The position numbers were made by a program, and so were the translations under genes. A stretch of DNA of 64,000 nt from Scandinavium hiltneri (GTDB lineage: Bacteria; Pseudomonadota; Gammaproteobacteria; Enterobacterales; Enterobacteriaceae): positions 186,001 through 250,000 of the forward strand of contig NZ_JALIGE010000075.1 of NCBI RefSeq assembly GCF_024764835.1, read 5' to 3'. Under the pieces are notes generated by a model that was given only the letters and a program-made list of their open reading frames with translations, was not told where the DNA came from and searched no databases. Shown one piece after another: positions 43,448-51,819 of this stretch. Every line of letters starts with the position of its first letter. Within the stretch, counting starts at the first letter, position 1.

Positions 43448-44065
43448 ATTTGTGTTCCTTCCTGTTGGATAATACAACCAGCTAATTGCCACAGTTTATG
43501 GCGCGGGCTCAATGGTCGCATGGTGTTCAGGCTCTGATAAGATCCTCAAACACTAAAAGCTACGAGCAGGGCTGATCCTGGGATCCAGATGAGCGGTTTG
43601 TGATATACCCTGCAGGCCTTGGCTGATAGTAGCGTCCATGAGGGGTTGTTGTCGTCTATTCGTGTTCAATTACCACGGTAATCGTAGCCTTATTAAAGGC
43701 AATCACCACCAGCGTTGATTTGTATTTTTTCTTATTTTGCTCATGTCATTTCCATCTATCTATATATGAAATATACAATCTCTTTGGGATAACGGGATAA
43801 GTAGCATTTTTTTCAAAACATACAGTGGCTTAAATATTCCAATGCCCCTGAAAATTTATCCCAAACAACTTTTTACCGGGATAAGTTGAGCAGCTCATTA
43901 ACATTACCCAACAAGCTGGCATCATATTTTTGGGATAACCAAGGATAACTTGGGATAAGTTACTACTGAATATTCATTTGATAATTAAAGATTCTTTATT
44001 TCTTATCCCGTTATCCCACTTATTCCAGCATTTTTGATTCATCACGAAGATGTCACTCTGGCTGT
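43448..44065. other. Gene-free region between cargo and replication genes
   Basis: About 618 bp. The first 330 bp hold the promoter side of the macro-like gene and no recognised feature. The last 280 bp are A/T-rich and carry the GGGATAA iteron cluster (43786-44017), described separately. Confidence 0.7.
43786..44017. repeat. GGGATAA iteron cluster with 16-bp inverted repeat: candidate replication origin
   Basis: Eight exact GGGATAA copies lie at 43786, 43794, 43856 (inverted), 43878, 43932, 43952, 44003 (inverted) and 44011 (inverted), plus one AGGATAA near 43942. The outer pairs form a perfect 16-bp inverted repeat: GGGATAACGGGATAAG at 43786-43801 and its complement at 44002-44017. The cluster is A/T-rich and sits right after the helicase gene, like the iterons bound by P4 alpha protein near its gene. 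Confidence 0.75.
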
Positions 44066-45820
44066 CTATTCGTTGCCGCCATCAATCAGCACGATGAAAC
44101 GCTGTTGACTGCCGTCTATAGTGATGGTTTTACCATCAATGCGGTTCGGCTCCGGTCTGACCAACATCCCGACTTCTTCCAGTGACTCAGCGCCAAGTTT
44201 CTTTTGTATTCCACATAAAATTTCCTCCTCAAACACTGAGGGGATAAAGTGATACTCGTTTCCGCCATCTGCCCGCCTTCCATATACCAGATAACCGGCA
44301 AGATTATTAATTCGTGATGCGTGGTTTCTGTCCATGTCTCCGTTTCTTTTGCCAAAGGTGTACGGCTGAAAACGGTTTAGTGCATGACGCTGGATAAAGT
44401 CACGGGCGCGGCTGACAACCTGGTATTTTTCGCGGTTGCCAGTGCCGTAATTCTCCAGCCACTCGTTAAAGCTGGCGCGGATGTGTAGGCTACATTCTCC
44501 AGCGTTCCAGCCAGTCAGCGGGGCAGAGAGTTCAGCAGTGGCATCAAGCAGGGCGAATCTGACAGCAACGCGCTTTGCCTGCGGGGAAAGGTCAGTGGGT
44601 AAACTGGCTAACCATTCTTTTTCTTTTTCATCTACTTTCTTGCAGGCTGCTTCTTTGTCACTGGCCAGCAACGCTATCCATGCCCGCCCCACGACTCCGC
44701 AATGACGCATTGATTCACGTTTAATCGCTCTGGAATGCTGATCACCATCATCTAAATCATGAAACTCTGTGGTGTCGGAAAATGGCACGCTGACCAGTCG
44801 CACAAGCTGCCCAGCCTTTGGCGTAATGCCATTGCGTAGCAGATAGGTTTCAAAGTCTTCCTCTCCTGTCGATAGCGCCACGATAGACCATCGCAACACA
44901 GCTTTATTGCCCCCGTCCTTGTGACCCTGAATGCGCCCAGTTCCATTAAACAGGCTGTATGCACTCCCGGCTACGTGCTTCACGTCGTTACCCTGTCCAA
45001 TCTCATCGATTGGCATGAAACCATCATTACGTGATGCCGCCTCTACTGTTAAACCGTATCGTGTGGCGTCCCATGTGAGTTTTAACTCATCCGGTACGCC
45101 ATAAATGCTAGATGCTGCTTCTACGGTAGTAGTCTTTCCTGCAGATGACTGAGCGAACAGATGAATGCCAAAGCAACTACCGCCGGCCAGAGAGTTGAGT
45201 GGGGCGGCAAAGGCAGTAAGCGCTCCAACTACCATTGACTGGTTTCCGTTCATCAGTCTGGCAACATGATACCGCCATCCGTTTAGTGTTCCACGGACAA
45301 CATAACCAGCTACAGATGATGTACCACCACAGAATGCGACTGGGCGGTTTGGGGCTCCAATAATTTCCCCGTCTGGCATGATATATGCGCCTTCATGCCA
45401 ACCTGCTGTATGGGTGATCGTCCACTGCTCACGCTTGCCGTTTTGCTGTAGATAGTTAGCCAGTAAATCTAAATGCCCGCGTTTGGCTGTTATATTTACT
45501 CCGCGAGACCTGAGCCTTGCCCATCCCTGCGGCATACCAATTTCACGGCGTGGAATGGCTTCGCTAATAATCGTGTTGCTTCCTTCCTGTTTCATTCTTA
45601 CCACTAAATAACCATCCTTCCCATCGCTACCAATTCCAACCGTTTCCAATTCATCAGCAACCCATGTTTCTGACTCATCAATTGCCCCGGTGGTTTTATT
45701 TTGCTTTCTTTCGATGTAATACAATCGTCCATGCCTTTTATCGATATAAGGCTTCAGAGCGACATTGCCCGGTTTATTCTCATTCTCACCGCTTTCAATG
45801 GCTGTTAACTGTGGTTTCAT
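44066..45820 (-). CDS. DUF927 replicative helicase-like protein (P4-type)
   Basis: 584 residues. A DUF927 domain occupies about residues 60-350, with the Walker A motif in FAQSSAGKTTTVEAAS (about 228-236) and a Walker B-like MPIDEIGQG (about 268). DUF927 proteins are AAA+ helicases of P4-like and related integrative elements, equivalent to the helicase half of P4 alpha. Its start overlaps the end of the primase gene by 26 bp, so the two are co-translated. The iteron cluster lies directly downstream, consistent with origin binding. Confidence 0.85.
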   Translation of the reverse strand: MKPQLTAIESGENENKPGNVALKPYIDKRHGRLYYIERKQNKTTGAIDESETWVADELETVGIGSDGKDGYLVVRMKQEGSNTIISEAIPRREIGMPQGWARLRSRGVNITAKRGHLDLLANYLQQNGKREQWTITHTAGWHEGAYIMPDGEIIGAPNRPVAFCGGTSSVAGYVVRGTLNGWRYHVARLMNGNQSMVVGALTAFAAPLNSLAGGSCFGIHLFAQSSAGKTTTVEAASSIYGVPDELKLTWDATRYGLTVEAASRNDGFMPIDEIGQGNDVKHVAGSAYSLFNGTGRIQGHKDGGNKAVLRWSIVALSTGEEDFETYLLRNGITPKAGQLVRLVSVPFSDTTEFHDLDDGDQHSRAIKRESMRHCGVVGRAWIALLASDKEAACKKVDEKEKEWLASLPTDLSPQAKRVAVRFALLDATAELSAPLTGWNAGECSLHIRASFNEWLENYGTGNREKYQVVSRARDFIQRHALNRFQPYTFGKRNGDMDRNHASRINNLAGYLVYGRRADGGNEYHFIPSVFEEEILCGIQKKLGAESLEEVGMLVRPEPNRIDGKTITIDGSQQRFIVLIDGGNE

Positions 45821-46847
45821 GCATTCCCCCTACTGGTTGATATATACATTCATTAAATGCCTGTGTAGCGGTTTCCAATCCGTATTGCTGGTGATAGTCG
45901 TTCCAGTCGGATTTGTGGTCTGTAGGTGGCAGTGACACCCTGCCAGCCACGGATGAAGCTGCCTTCTCTGCGGCAATCTTCCCGGTATTGGTGTCTCCGG
46001 TTTTGGCGTCTCCTGTCTGCTGATCGTTATCGGCGGCGATGATAATTGGCAGTACTGGGTGGCTTCGGCGCATGGCTTCTGCCACGGGTAATAGATTACC
46101 GGCATCAATGGCACACACCGTCAGCGCGTCAGGGCGCATCAGATGGACAGAAAGGGCTGTTGCTAGCCCTTCGGCAATAATCACTTCCTGCGATTGCTCT
46201 GGTGTGCTTACGGTGTGATATGCCCCTCGCTTTGCCGACCCCGACACAAGGCGTTTTTCTCCTTGTGGAGTGATGGTTTGTGCTGCCACAACAGTCCCAG
46301 ATTCATCCACCAGCGGCAGGAGGATTGAACCATTGGTCAGTATGGGGAAAGTGAACCCACTCAGTCCTTTTGATCGCAGATAATCAGATTCACCCTGCAC
46401 AGCTTGCTGGCGTATTCCGGTATACAGACGGGCAAACATATCTCGACGCTGTTTTACGTCTTCTGCGGCTTGTTTCTTGTATTCCTGTTCGCGCTGCTGC
46501 TGTTCGGCTCCCAGCCGCTTCCGTCTCTGGCTGGCTGTCGTCGGGTCTGTTTCCTTTGCCTGGTAATCAATACCCAGTACATTAGCCGCAAGGCGTGCGG
46601 CCTGTGTGGTGTCGCAGTTATTTACTTTCTTAATCAGGTCTAAACCATCTCCTGCGCCACACTGACCGCAAATATGGGAACCGCGTCCGTTATCGTCGAA
46701 ACGAAAGCGATCTTTGCCACCGCAAGCAGGGCATGAGGTGTGCTTACGCGGTGAATCAGGGACATCGATATTGAGGCTTGCCAGTACTGATGGCCAACGA
46801 CCGGCAGCGGCGTGAGTGACTTCGTGAATAAGGTCGATATTACGCAT
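45795..46847 (-). CDS. P4-alpha-like primase with zinc finger and TOPRIM domain
   Basis: 350 residues. The N-terminal zinc-binding domain has CPACGGKDRFRFDD and HICGQCGAGDGLDLI (about residues 38-76), as in the P4 alpha zinc finger. A TOPRIM domain follows (EVIIAEGLATALSVHLM with catalytic Glu, then IIIAADNDQQTGD with the paired Asp, about residues 215-285). This is the primase half of a P4-like replicase; in P4 itself both halves are one protein. A low-complexity TGDAKTGDTNTG insert sits beside the second TOPRIM motif. Confidence 0.88.
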   Translation of the reverse strand: MRNIDLIHEVTHAAAGRWPSVLASLNIDVPDSPRKHTSCPACGGKDRFRFDDNGRGSHICGQCGAGDGLDLIKKVNNCDTTQAARLAANVLGIDYQAKETDPTTASQRRKRLGAEQQQREQEYKKQAAEDVKQRRDMFARLYTGIRQQAVQGESDYLRSKGLSGFTFPILTNGSILLPLVDESGTVVAAQTITPQGEKRLVSGSAKRGAYHTVSTPEQSQEVIIAEGLATALSVHLMRPDALTVCAIDAGNLLPVAEAMRRSHPVLPIIIAADNDQQTGDAKTGDTNTGKIAAEKAASSVAGRVSLPPTDHKSDWNDYHQQYGLETATQAFNECIYQPVGGMHETTVNSH

Positions 46848-46958
46848 CGGCTGCTCCTTTGCTGTGTTTGATAATTAGAACACTACTGTTTTTAGCGTGA
46901 GTTTGGCCGCTGGCAGTTAAGCCAGAATTTTGTAATTTCATAGTTTTTACTCTTGGGG

Positions 46959-47159
46959 TTAGTTGTGTTTCTTGGCTTCCAGCCAGGAGCGGATCTCTGC
47001 TGCATCGTAGACAGTGACGCGTTCAGAGAGGCGAATAGATTTTGGAAAATCAGGCTTGCTTGTTTCCCAGCGCCAGAGGGTGACTGTGCTAACTTTTAAA
47101 AAGTCAGCCGTAGCTCGTGGGCGAGCGTGTCCTGAGTGAGGATATGGTTGTGTAATCAT
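46959..47159 (-). CDS. AlpA-family DNA-binding regulator
   Basis: 66 residues from ATG 47157-47159 (MITQPYPHSG), with AGGTG upstream; a GTG three codons earlier is possible. An excisionase/MerR-like HTH is visible: TADFLKVSTVTLWRWETSK, followed by FPKSIRLSERVTVYDAAEIRSW. AlpA proteins activate integrase expression or excision in P4-like elements. It sits between the primase and an unknown gene, as is common in such islands. Confidence 0.85.
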   Translation of the reverse strand: MITQPYPHSGHARPRATADFLKVSTVTLWRWETSKPDFPKSIRLSERVTVYDAAEIRSWLEAKKHN

Positions 47160-47273
47160 AGGTATCACCTGTCATGTTATGTCGTTTGTGTAATCAACAT
47201 GGCAGATTAAACCTCGTAAATCAGAGGACATGTTCCGATTTCGAAACGAGATTTATAGAAATCGGAACGATGC

Positions 47274-48197
47274 TTATTTTTTGAAGTACTTTACAAATGT
47301 GTCGTAATTAGGGATTTTGTAATCAACCAGTTTTTTTATATTTTGCTGGTCATTTAGGTAAGCAACCAGAAATCCTCTTTTCCTATTTGGATTTGTTTTA
47401 GCAACATCTGGGCCTAGTTCTGGCACTGAAGATATCAACATGTCTATGAGTTGCCCCAACATATTTGTATTCAGGTTAATGTTTTCAGGTTTGATTGGCA
47501 TTTCAATCCCTAAAGGAATATCGATGCCACCATTTATATAGTTAGGGATTGGTTTCCCATCATGATTGTATATTTTTTCAATTTGATTTTTTGTAATGAA
47601 TAAATCTGATGGGGTAATGCTGAATAATTTCTTTGCTGGGTGAATGGAGTCAAATATCTCATTCTGCATTTCAGTTGGTAGCACCATTGCACGTATTGAG
47701 GTTGAATCTTCATCTGCAGGCTTAAGTAATAAATTCGATGTAATTTGTTTTTCCCTATTAAATTGTAAGGATGAATAAAGATTATTATAGGGGGGAATTA
47801 TCGGAGTCCATAGGCCGAAAATATGGTACATATAAGCAAACATCTCATCACAGTCATCACTGTTAACATTTGATCCTGGGATATGACAGGGTATTATTCC
47901 GCTTAATTTAATTTTATCAGTCTTATTATTTGAAAGGCGATATCTGAGCCACTCCTTCAGATCGTTGAGATGCTTAATATCGTCTTCGTATGTTAAGCAC
48001 ACCTCAAATCCTGTAAATTTTAAGCACAGCTCAATAGCACCAATTTCAGCCCAGTGAAGTAAATCATTTAATTTACAGTTAAGTAATTCAGTTGCTCGGT
48101 GGAGATCACAGTATTCTAATGCCGGTATATTATTTTTTTTCCATATGTTGATTTCCTCTTGGATGCTCGAGGATACTTTTTTTCTTGTAGTCATCAC
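47274..48197 (-). CDS. Unknown AT-rich protein of the island
   Basis: 307 residues, poor in G/C compared with its neighbours. Near the N-terminus (about residues 28-60) there is a short HTH-like segment, LHRATELLNCKLNDLLHWAE, resembling DNA-binding regions in proteins of P4-like elements; the rest (Pro/Asn/Ile-rich, no membrane segment or signal) is not recognised. It lies between the integrase and alpA, a position often used by cargo or regulatory genes. No ribosome site decides the first Met (two adjacent ATG codons). Confidence 0.55.
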   Translation of the reverse strand: MMTTRKKVSSSIQEEINIWKKNNIPALEYCDLHRATELLNCKLNDLLHWAEIGAIELCLKFTGFEVCLTYEDDIKHLNDLKEWLRYRLSNNKTDKIKLSGIIPCHIPGSNVNSDDCDEMFAYMYHIFGLWTPIIPPYNNLYSSLQFNREKQITSNLLLKPADEDSTSIRAMVLPTEMQNEIFDSIHPAKKLFSITPSDLFITKNQIEKIYNHDGKPIPNYINGGIDIPLGIEMPIKPENINLNTNMLGQLIDMLISSVPELGPDVAKTNPNRKRGFLVAYLNDQQNIKKLVDYKIPNYDTFVKYFKK

Positions 48198-48286
48198 GTC
48201 ACCTTATACGTGCACCTGATGAAAACTGAGGCAGGCAGCAGGTGTTACTGCTTTTCGCTTGGCCAGGCTAGCCTCAATCTGTTCGA

Positions 48287-49564
48287 TTAACTACCTACAA
48301 CCCGTAATTTCTTCATGTCGTATGGTGCAACATGTTTATCAGAGTTTGCTTCAAGATAATCTGACCACCACTGCATCATCCGGTGGCGCTCCTGCATGTG
48401 CTGCGCCAGATGAACATACGCAGCCCGTACTTCGTTACGTTCCTGATGGCTCATTTGTCGTTCTACAGCATCTCGCGACCACAAACCTGACTCGGTAAGA
48501 GCAGAGCAGGCCATTGCCCGGAAACCATGTAAACAAACGTCAGCCTGAGTATCATAACCCATAGTACGGAGCGCTTTGTTAACCGTATTCTCACTCATAG
48601 GTTTATAAGGGTTGCTATCACCAGGAAAAATCAGTGTGTATTCACCGCTAATAAATTTGATCGACTTCAATACATCCATAGCCTGAGAGGATAGCGGCAC
48701 AAAATGCGCACTGCCCATTTTAGCCCCACGTTCAGAGAATTTTACACCCGCAATTTCTTCTCGCTGACCAGGGATTGTCCACATTGCAGTTTCAAAATTT
48801 ATCTCGTCCCAGCGAGCGTGCCGAAGTTCGCTTGAACGTACAAATGTATGTAGAGAAAATAACACTGCAAGTCTGGTGAGTGGTCTACCTGTATACGTTG
48901 CAGTTTTAGCCATCAATTCAGGTAGACGATCCAGGGCAAGGGCAGGGCGGTGTTTAGTTTTGGGACTCGTTAAAGCACCTTTTAGATCATTAGCTGGATT
49001 GTACTCGACAACACCACGCTGAACCGCATAGCGGAAAACGCTACTCATCGTGGTCTTAACTCTCCCCGTCGTAGCACCGATGCCTTGTTCGTTCATGCTG
49101 ATAAGTAAGGGCAATAGATCTCTTGTTTTTAGGCTGTCGATGGGTTTGCTACCGATAATAGGGAATATGTGGTTCTCCATCTCCCTCAGTATTTTATTGC
49201 GGGTGATCTCTTTCCATTCTGGATGGCCCATAGATCCGAAATGCCACTCGCGAGCGATAGTTTCAAATGACGGTGAAGTTGGCTCATTGCTTTCAGCTTT
49301 TTTTAGCTCGCGTGGATCTTTGCCATCGGCCAGCAGTTGCCTGGCTTCATCTCGACGTTTACGGGCTGCTGCCAGCGGCACATCTGGATAAACACCTAAC
49401 GCTAATGTCGCTTGCTTGCCGTCGAAACGATAATTTATACGCCAATATTTACCACCAGCTTTTGTTACCAACAAATACAAGCTGCGACCATCGGTTAACT
49501 TGTAATCGGCATTCTGTGGTTTGGCATTCTCGATCTGTTTGGGGGAAAGCTCATTTATAGCCAT
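48287..49564 (-). CDS. int: P4-type tyrosine integrase
   Basis: 425 residues with the start at MAINELSPKQ, preceded by AAGGGG; the frame runs 30 codons further upstream without similarity. N-terminal DUF4102 arm-binding domain (DGRSLYLLVTKAGGKYWR, ALGVYPDVPLAAARKRRDEA), then a core-binding domain and the catalytic domain with Arg in FVRSSELRHARW, HxxR in CLHGFRAMACSAL, His in QMSHQERNEVR and the nucleophile Tyr in RAAYVHLAQ. It lies 185 bp from argW, transcribed away from it, and catalyses insertion at the tRNA 3' end. All catalytic residues are intact, so the island may still excise. Confidence 0.93.
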   Translation of the reverse strand: MAINELSPKQIENAKPQNADYKLTDGRSLYLLVTKAGGKYWRINYRFDGKQATLALGVYPDVPLAAARKRRDEARQLLADGKDPRELKKAESNEPTSPSFETIAREWHFGSMGHPEWKEITRNKILREMENHIFPIIGSKPIDSLKTRDLLPLLISMNEQGIGATTGRVKTTMSSVFRYAVQRGVVEYNPANDLKGALTSPKTKHRPALALDRLPELMAKTATYTGRPLTRLAVLFSLHTFVRSSELRHARWDEINFETAMWTIPGQREEIAGVKFSERGAKMGSAHFVPLSSQAMDVLKSIKFISGEYTLIFPGDSNPYKPMSENTVNKALRTMGYDTQADVCLHGFRAMACSALTESGLWSRDAVERQMSHQERNEVRAAYVHLAQHMQERHRMMQWWSDYLEANSDKHVAPYDMKKLRVVGS

Positions 49565-49615
49565 ATGTGTACCCCTTGAGAGGCAAAATGATGGTATCTG
49601 GATATCGAACTGATG

Positions 49616-49637
49616 AGTACCATCATTTATACCATCA
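49616..49637 (+). repeat. Arm-type integrase-binding repeats, right end
   Basis: AGTACCATCA then ATACCATCA at a 12-bp step, matching 31935-31956, with an inverted ATGATGGTA at 49588-49596. It lies between the integrase start and argW. Confidence 0.65.
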
Positions 49638-49749
49638 TGACACTGTATTGTCATGAAGAGATATGAAAGCTATTTAACGTATAAATTTGCTGAGAGGTTT
49701 GGTATTACTGGGTTTTTGAAGTGAGCTGAAGTGATGTGAAATGACTTAA

Positions 49750-49824
49750 TGGTGTCCCCTGCAGGAATCGAACCTGCAACTAGCCCTTAGGAGGGGCTCG
49801 TTATATCCATTTAACTAAGGGGAC
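49750..49824 (-). tRNA. argW: tRNA-Arg (anticodon CCT), island integration site
   Basis: 75 nt with encoded CCA. Acceptor GTCCCCT/AGGGGAC, anticodon loop CTCCTAA, T-arm GCAGGTTCGATTCCTGC. It matches E. coli argW and lies beside yfdC as there. The 16-bp attachment core (49757-49772) is inside the 3' half, so the tRNA is restored by the island and stays functional. Confidence 0.97.
49757..49772. repeat. Right attachment-site core within argW
   Basis: CCCTGCAGGAATCGAA, identical to 31868-31883. It covers part of the T-arm and acceptor stem of argW. Confidence 0.85.
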
Positions 49825-49905
49825 GAAGCGGCACGAGTATAGCGTTTTTTAGCAGGCGCGTTAAGCACATAGCCATCTGACTGCTCAAAGTGTCACCATT
49901 GTCCT

Positions 49906-50832
49906 TCATTTCTGTTGTGATTTTTCACGTTGCTGGGCTTTCGCTTTCTCCTCAGCTTTCCGTTTATTGCTCATGTCGTTGCGAATTTGCGCGTGACTCA
50001 TCAAGGCGAAAATAAAGGTGCCACCGCAAATATTCCCGGCGAGCGTCGGCAGTGCGAAAGGCCAGAAGAAATCCTGCCAGTGCAGGGTCTCGCTAAAAAC
50101 CAGATACAGAATCTCTACGGTGCCGACCACGATATGCGTGGTGTCGCCCAGTGCAATCAGCCAGGTCATGAGAATAATGACGACAATTTTCGCGGCGCCT
50201 GCGGAGGGGAACATCCACACCATGGTCGCGATAAGCCAGCCTGAAATAATAGCGTTGGCGAACATTTCTCCCGGTGTGTTTTTCATGACGTCCATACCGA
50301 TTTTGGTGAAGGCATCGCGCGTAGGCTCATCAAAAATCGGCATGTATTCGAACGCCCAGGCGGCAATGCCGGTACCGATGAGATTCCCCAGTAACACCAC
50401 GCCCCAGAGGCGCATCAGCAGGCCAAAATTGCCCATCGTTGGGCTTTGCATGACGGGTAAAACGGCGGTAACGGTGTTCTCTGTAAACAACTGTTGGCGG
50501 GCCATTATCACGATGACGAAGCCGAAGGTATAGCCCAGATTTTCCAGCAGGAAACCGCCAGGAACGCCTTCGAGCTGTACGTGAAAAATCCCTTTCGCCA
50601 GTAGCGACGCACCCATCGACAGCCCGGCGGCGATTGCCGACCACAGCAGCGCCATGGCATCGCGTTCGAGTTCTTTTTCACCGTCCTGACGAATGTGCTC
50701 GTGGATGGCCATTGCCCGCGAAGGAAGCCGCTGTTCATCGACCTCTATTTCTTCGCCCCGATTTTTTTCATCGCTTTCGACTTCCAGTTCTCCCGTATGG
50801 CGGTCAATTTTCTCTTTTTCGATACTGTCCAT
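49906..50832 (-). CDS. yfdC: YfdC, formate/nitrite transporter (FNT) family protein
   Basis: 308 residues. A charged N-terminal region of about 75 residues precedes six membrane segments of the FNT fold (LLWSAIAAGLSMGASLLAKG, FGFVIVIMARQQLFTENT, GWLIATMVWMFPSAGAAK, GDTTHIVVGTVEIL). The C-terminus is a Lys/Gln/Ala-rich tail. The substrate is unknown. It matches E. coli YfdC throughout and flanks argW as there. Confidence 0.93.
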   Translation of the reverse strand: MDSIEKEKIDRHTGELEVESDEKNRGEEIEVDEQRLPSRAMAIHEHIRQDGEKELERDAMALLWSAIAAGLSMGASLLAKGIFHVQLEGVPGGFLLENLGYTFGFVIVIMARQQLFTENTVTAVLPVMQSPTMGNFGLLMRLWGVVLLGNLIGTGIAAWAFEYMPIFDEPTRDAFTKIGMDVMKNTPGEMFANAIISGWLIATMVWMFPSAGAAKIVVIILMTWLIALGDTTHIVVGTVEILYLVFSETLHWQDFFWPFALPTLAGNICGGTFIFALMSHAQIRNDMSNKRKAEEKAKAQQREKSQQK

Positions 50833-51000
50833 AGGGTGTTACCTTCGTCAACGGAACCTTGCTAAAGCGTAGCGGGTTTTACTGACAGTCTCCCCGGGCC
50901 TGACTCTTAATTTTGGTGTTATGCCATGAATAGCGATACGTCTGTTTCAAAATATGTATAAAATCAGTAAGAGCAGTGATTTCTTTACAGGGAGATATTT

Positions 51001-51756
51001 ATGAATTTTCGCCTGTCTGCGCTTGCGCTGAGCGCTACGCTGTTGGTGGGCTGTGCCAGTACCGGTGACCAGCAGCAGGGGCGTTCAGATCCGTTCGAAG
51101 GATTCAACCGCACCATGTACGACTTCAACTTTAACGTGCTGGACCCTTATCTGGTCCGCCCGGTTGCTGTCGCATGGCGAGACTACGTCCCGCAGCCTGC
51201 GCGTAACGGTATCGGCAACTTCACCAGCAACATCGAAGAGCCTGCGATCATGGTGAACATGTTCCTGCAGGGCGACCCGTATCAGGGTATGGTTCATTTC
51301 ACGCGTTTCTTCCTGAACACTATTTTAGGGATGGGCGGTTTCATTGATGTCGCGGGAATGGCGAATCAGAAATTGCAGCGCGTTCAGCCACACCGTTTCG
51401 GTAGCACCATGGGGCATTATGGTGTGGGCTATGGTCCGTATCTGCAGTTACCGTTCTACGGTAGCTTTACCGTGCGTGATGATGTCGGCGATATGGCGGA
51501 CGACTTGTATCCGGCGCTTTCATGGCTGACCTGGCCGATGTCAATCGGCAAGTGGGTGATAGAAGGGGTTGAAACCCGTGCGCAACTGCTGGATTCCGAC
51601 GGCCTGCTGCGGCAATCGACCGACCCGTATATTACGGTGCGTGAAGCGTACTTCCAGCAGCATGATTTCATTGCTAACGGCGGAAAACTCAGTACGGAAG
51701 ACAATCCAAACGCCAAAGCAATTGAAGGCGATCTGAAAGATATTGATTCGCAGTAA
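51001..51756 (+). CDS. mlaA: Outer-membrane lipoprotein MlaA (VacJ)
   Basis: 251 residues, full length. MlaA removes phospholipids from the outer leaflet of the outer membrane and hands them to MlaC, working with OmpC. The lipoprotein signal ends in LLVGC (Cys18). The family body is intact: DPFEGFNRTMYDFNFNVLD, GNFTSNIEEPAIMVNMFLQG, GMANQKLQRVQPHRFGSTMGH and LPFYGSFTVRDDVGD. It diverges from yfdC and converges on fadL across a terminator. Confidence 0.97.
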   Translation: MNFRLSALALSATLLVGCASTGDQQQGRSDPFEGFNRTMYDFNFNVLDPYLVRPVAVAWRDYVPQPARNGIGNFTSNIEEPAIMVNMFLQGDPYQGMVHFTRFFLNTILGMGGFIDVAGMANQKLQRVQPHRFGSTMGHYGVGYGPYLQLPFYGSFTVRDDVGDMADDLYPALSWLTWPMSIGKWVIEGVETRAQLLDSDGLLRQSTDPYITVREAYFQQHDFIANGGKLSTEDNPNAKAIEGDLKDIDSQ

Positions 51757-51770
51757 GCTAAGTCGAAAAT

Positions 51771-51800
51771 AAAAAGGTGAGCATCGCGCTCACCTTTTTT
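51771..51800. terminator. Terminator between mlaA and fadL
   Basis: Stem GGTGAGC/GCTCACC (51776-51782 with 51788-51794), 5-base loop, with A-run before and T-run after. It serves both convergent genes. Confidence 0.85.
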
Positions 51801-51819
51801 TATGCCTGAAACAGAATTA

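Larger units (their letters stand above)
31868..49772. mobile_element. argW-integrated P4-like genetic island with defence cargo
   Basis: The right end is the 3' half of tRNA-Arg (argW), next to a P4-type integrase. The left end is a 16-bp copy of the tRNA tail (31868-31883, same as 49757-49772). The same 22-bp pattern, AGTACCATCA followed by ATACCATCA at a 12-bp step, occurs just inside both ends. Inside are integrase, AlpA-like regulator, split primase/DUF927 helicase with iterons, a type IB restriction-modification operon and several orphan cargo genes. No structural phage or conjugation genes are found. argW is a known integration site in E. coli (the CPS-53 prophage). Confidence 0.9.

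Noticed and set aside
43786..44017. CRISPR-like array
   Set aside because: The repeated unit is only 7 bp, irregularly spaced and in both orientations; there are no cas genes. Iterons explain it better. No CRISPR array was seen anywhere in the window.
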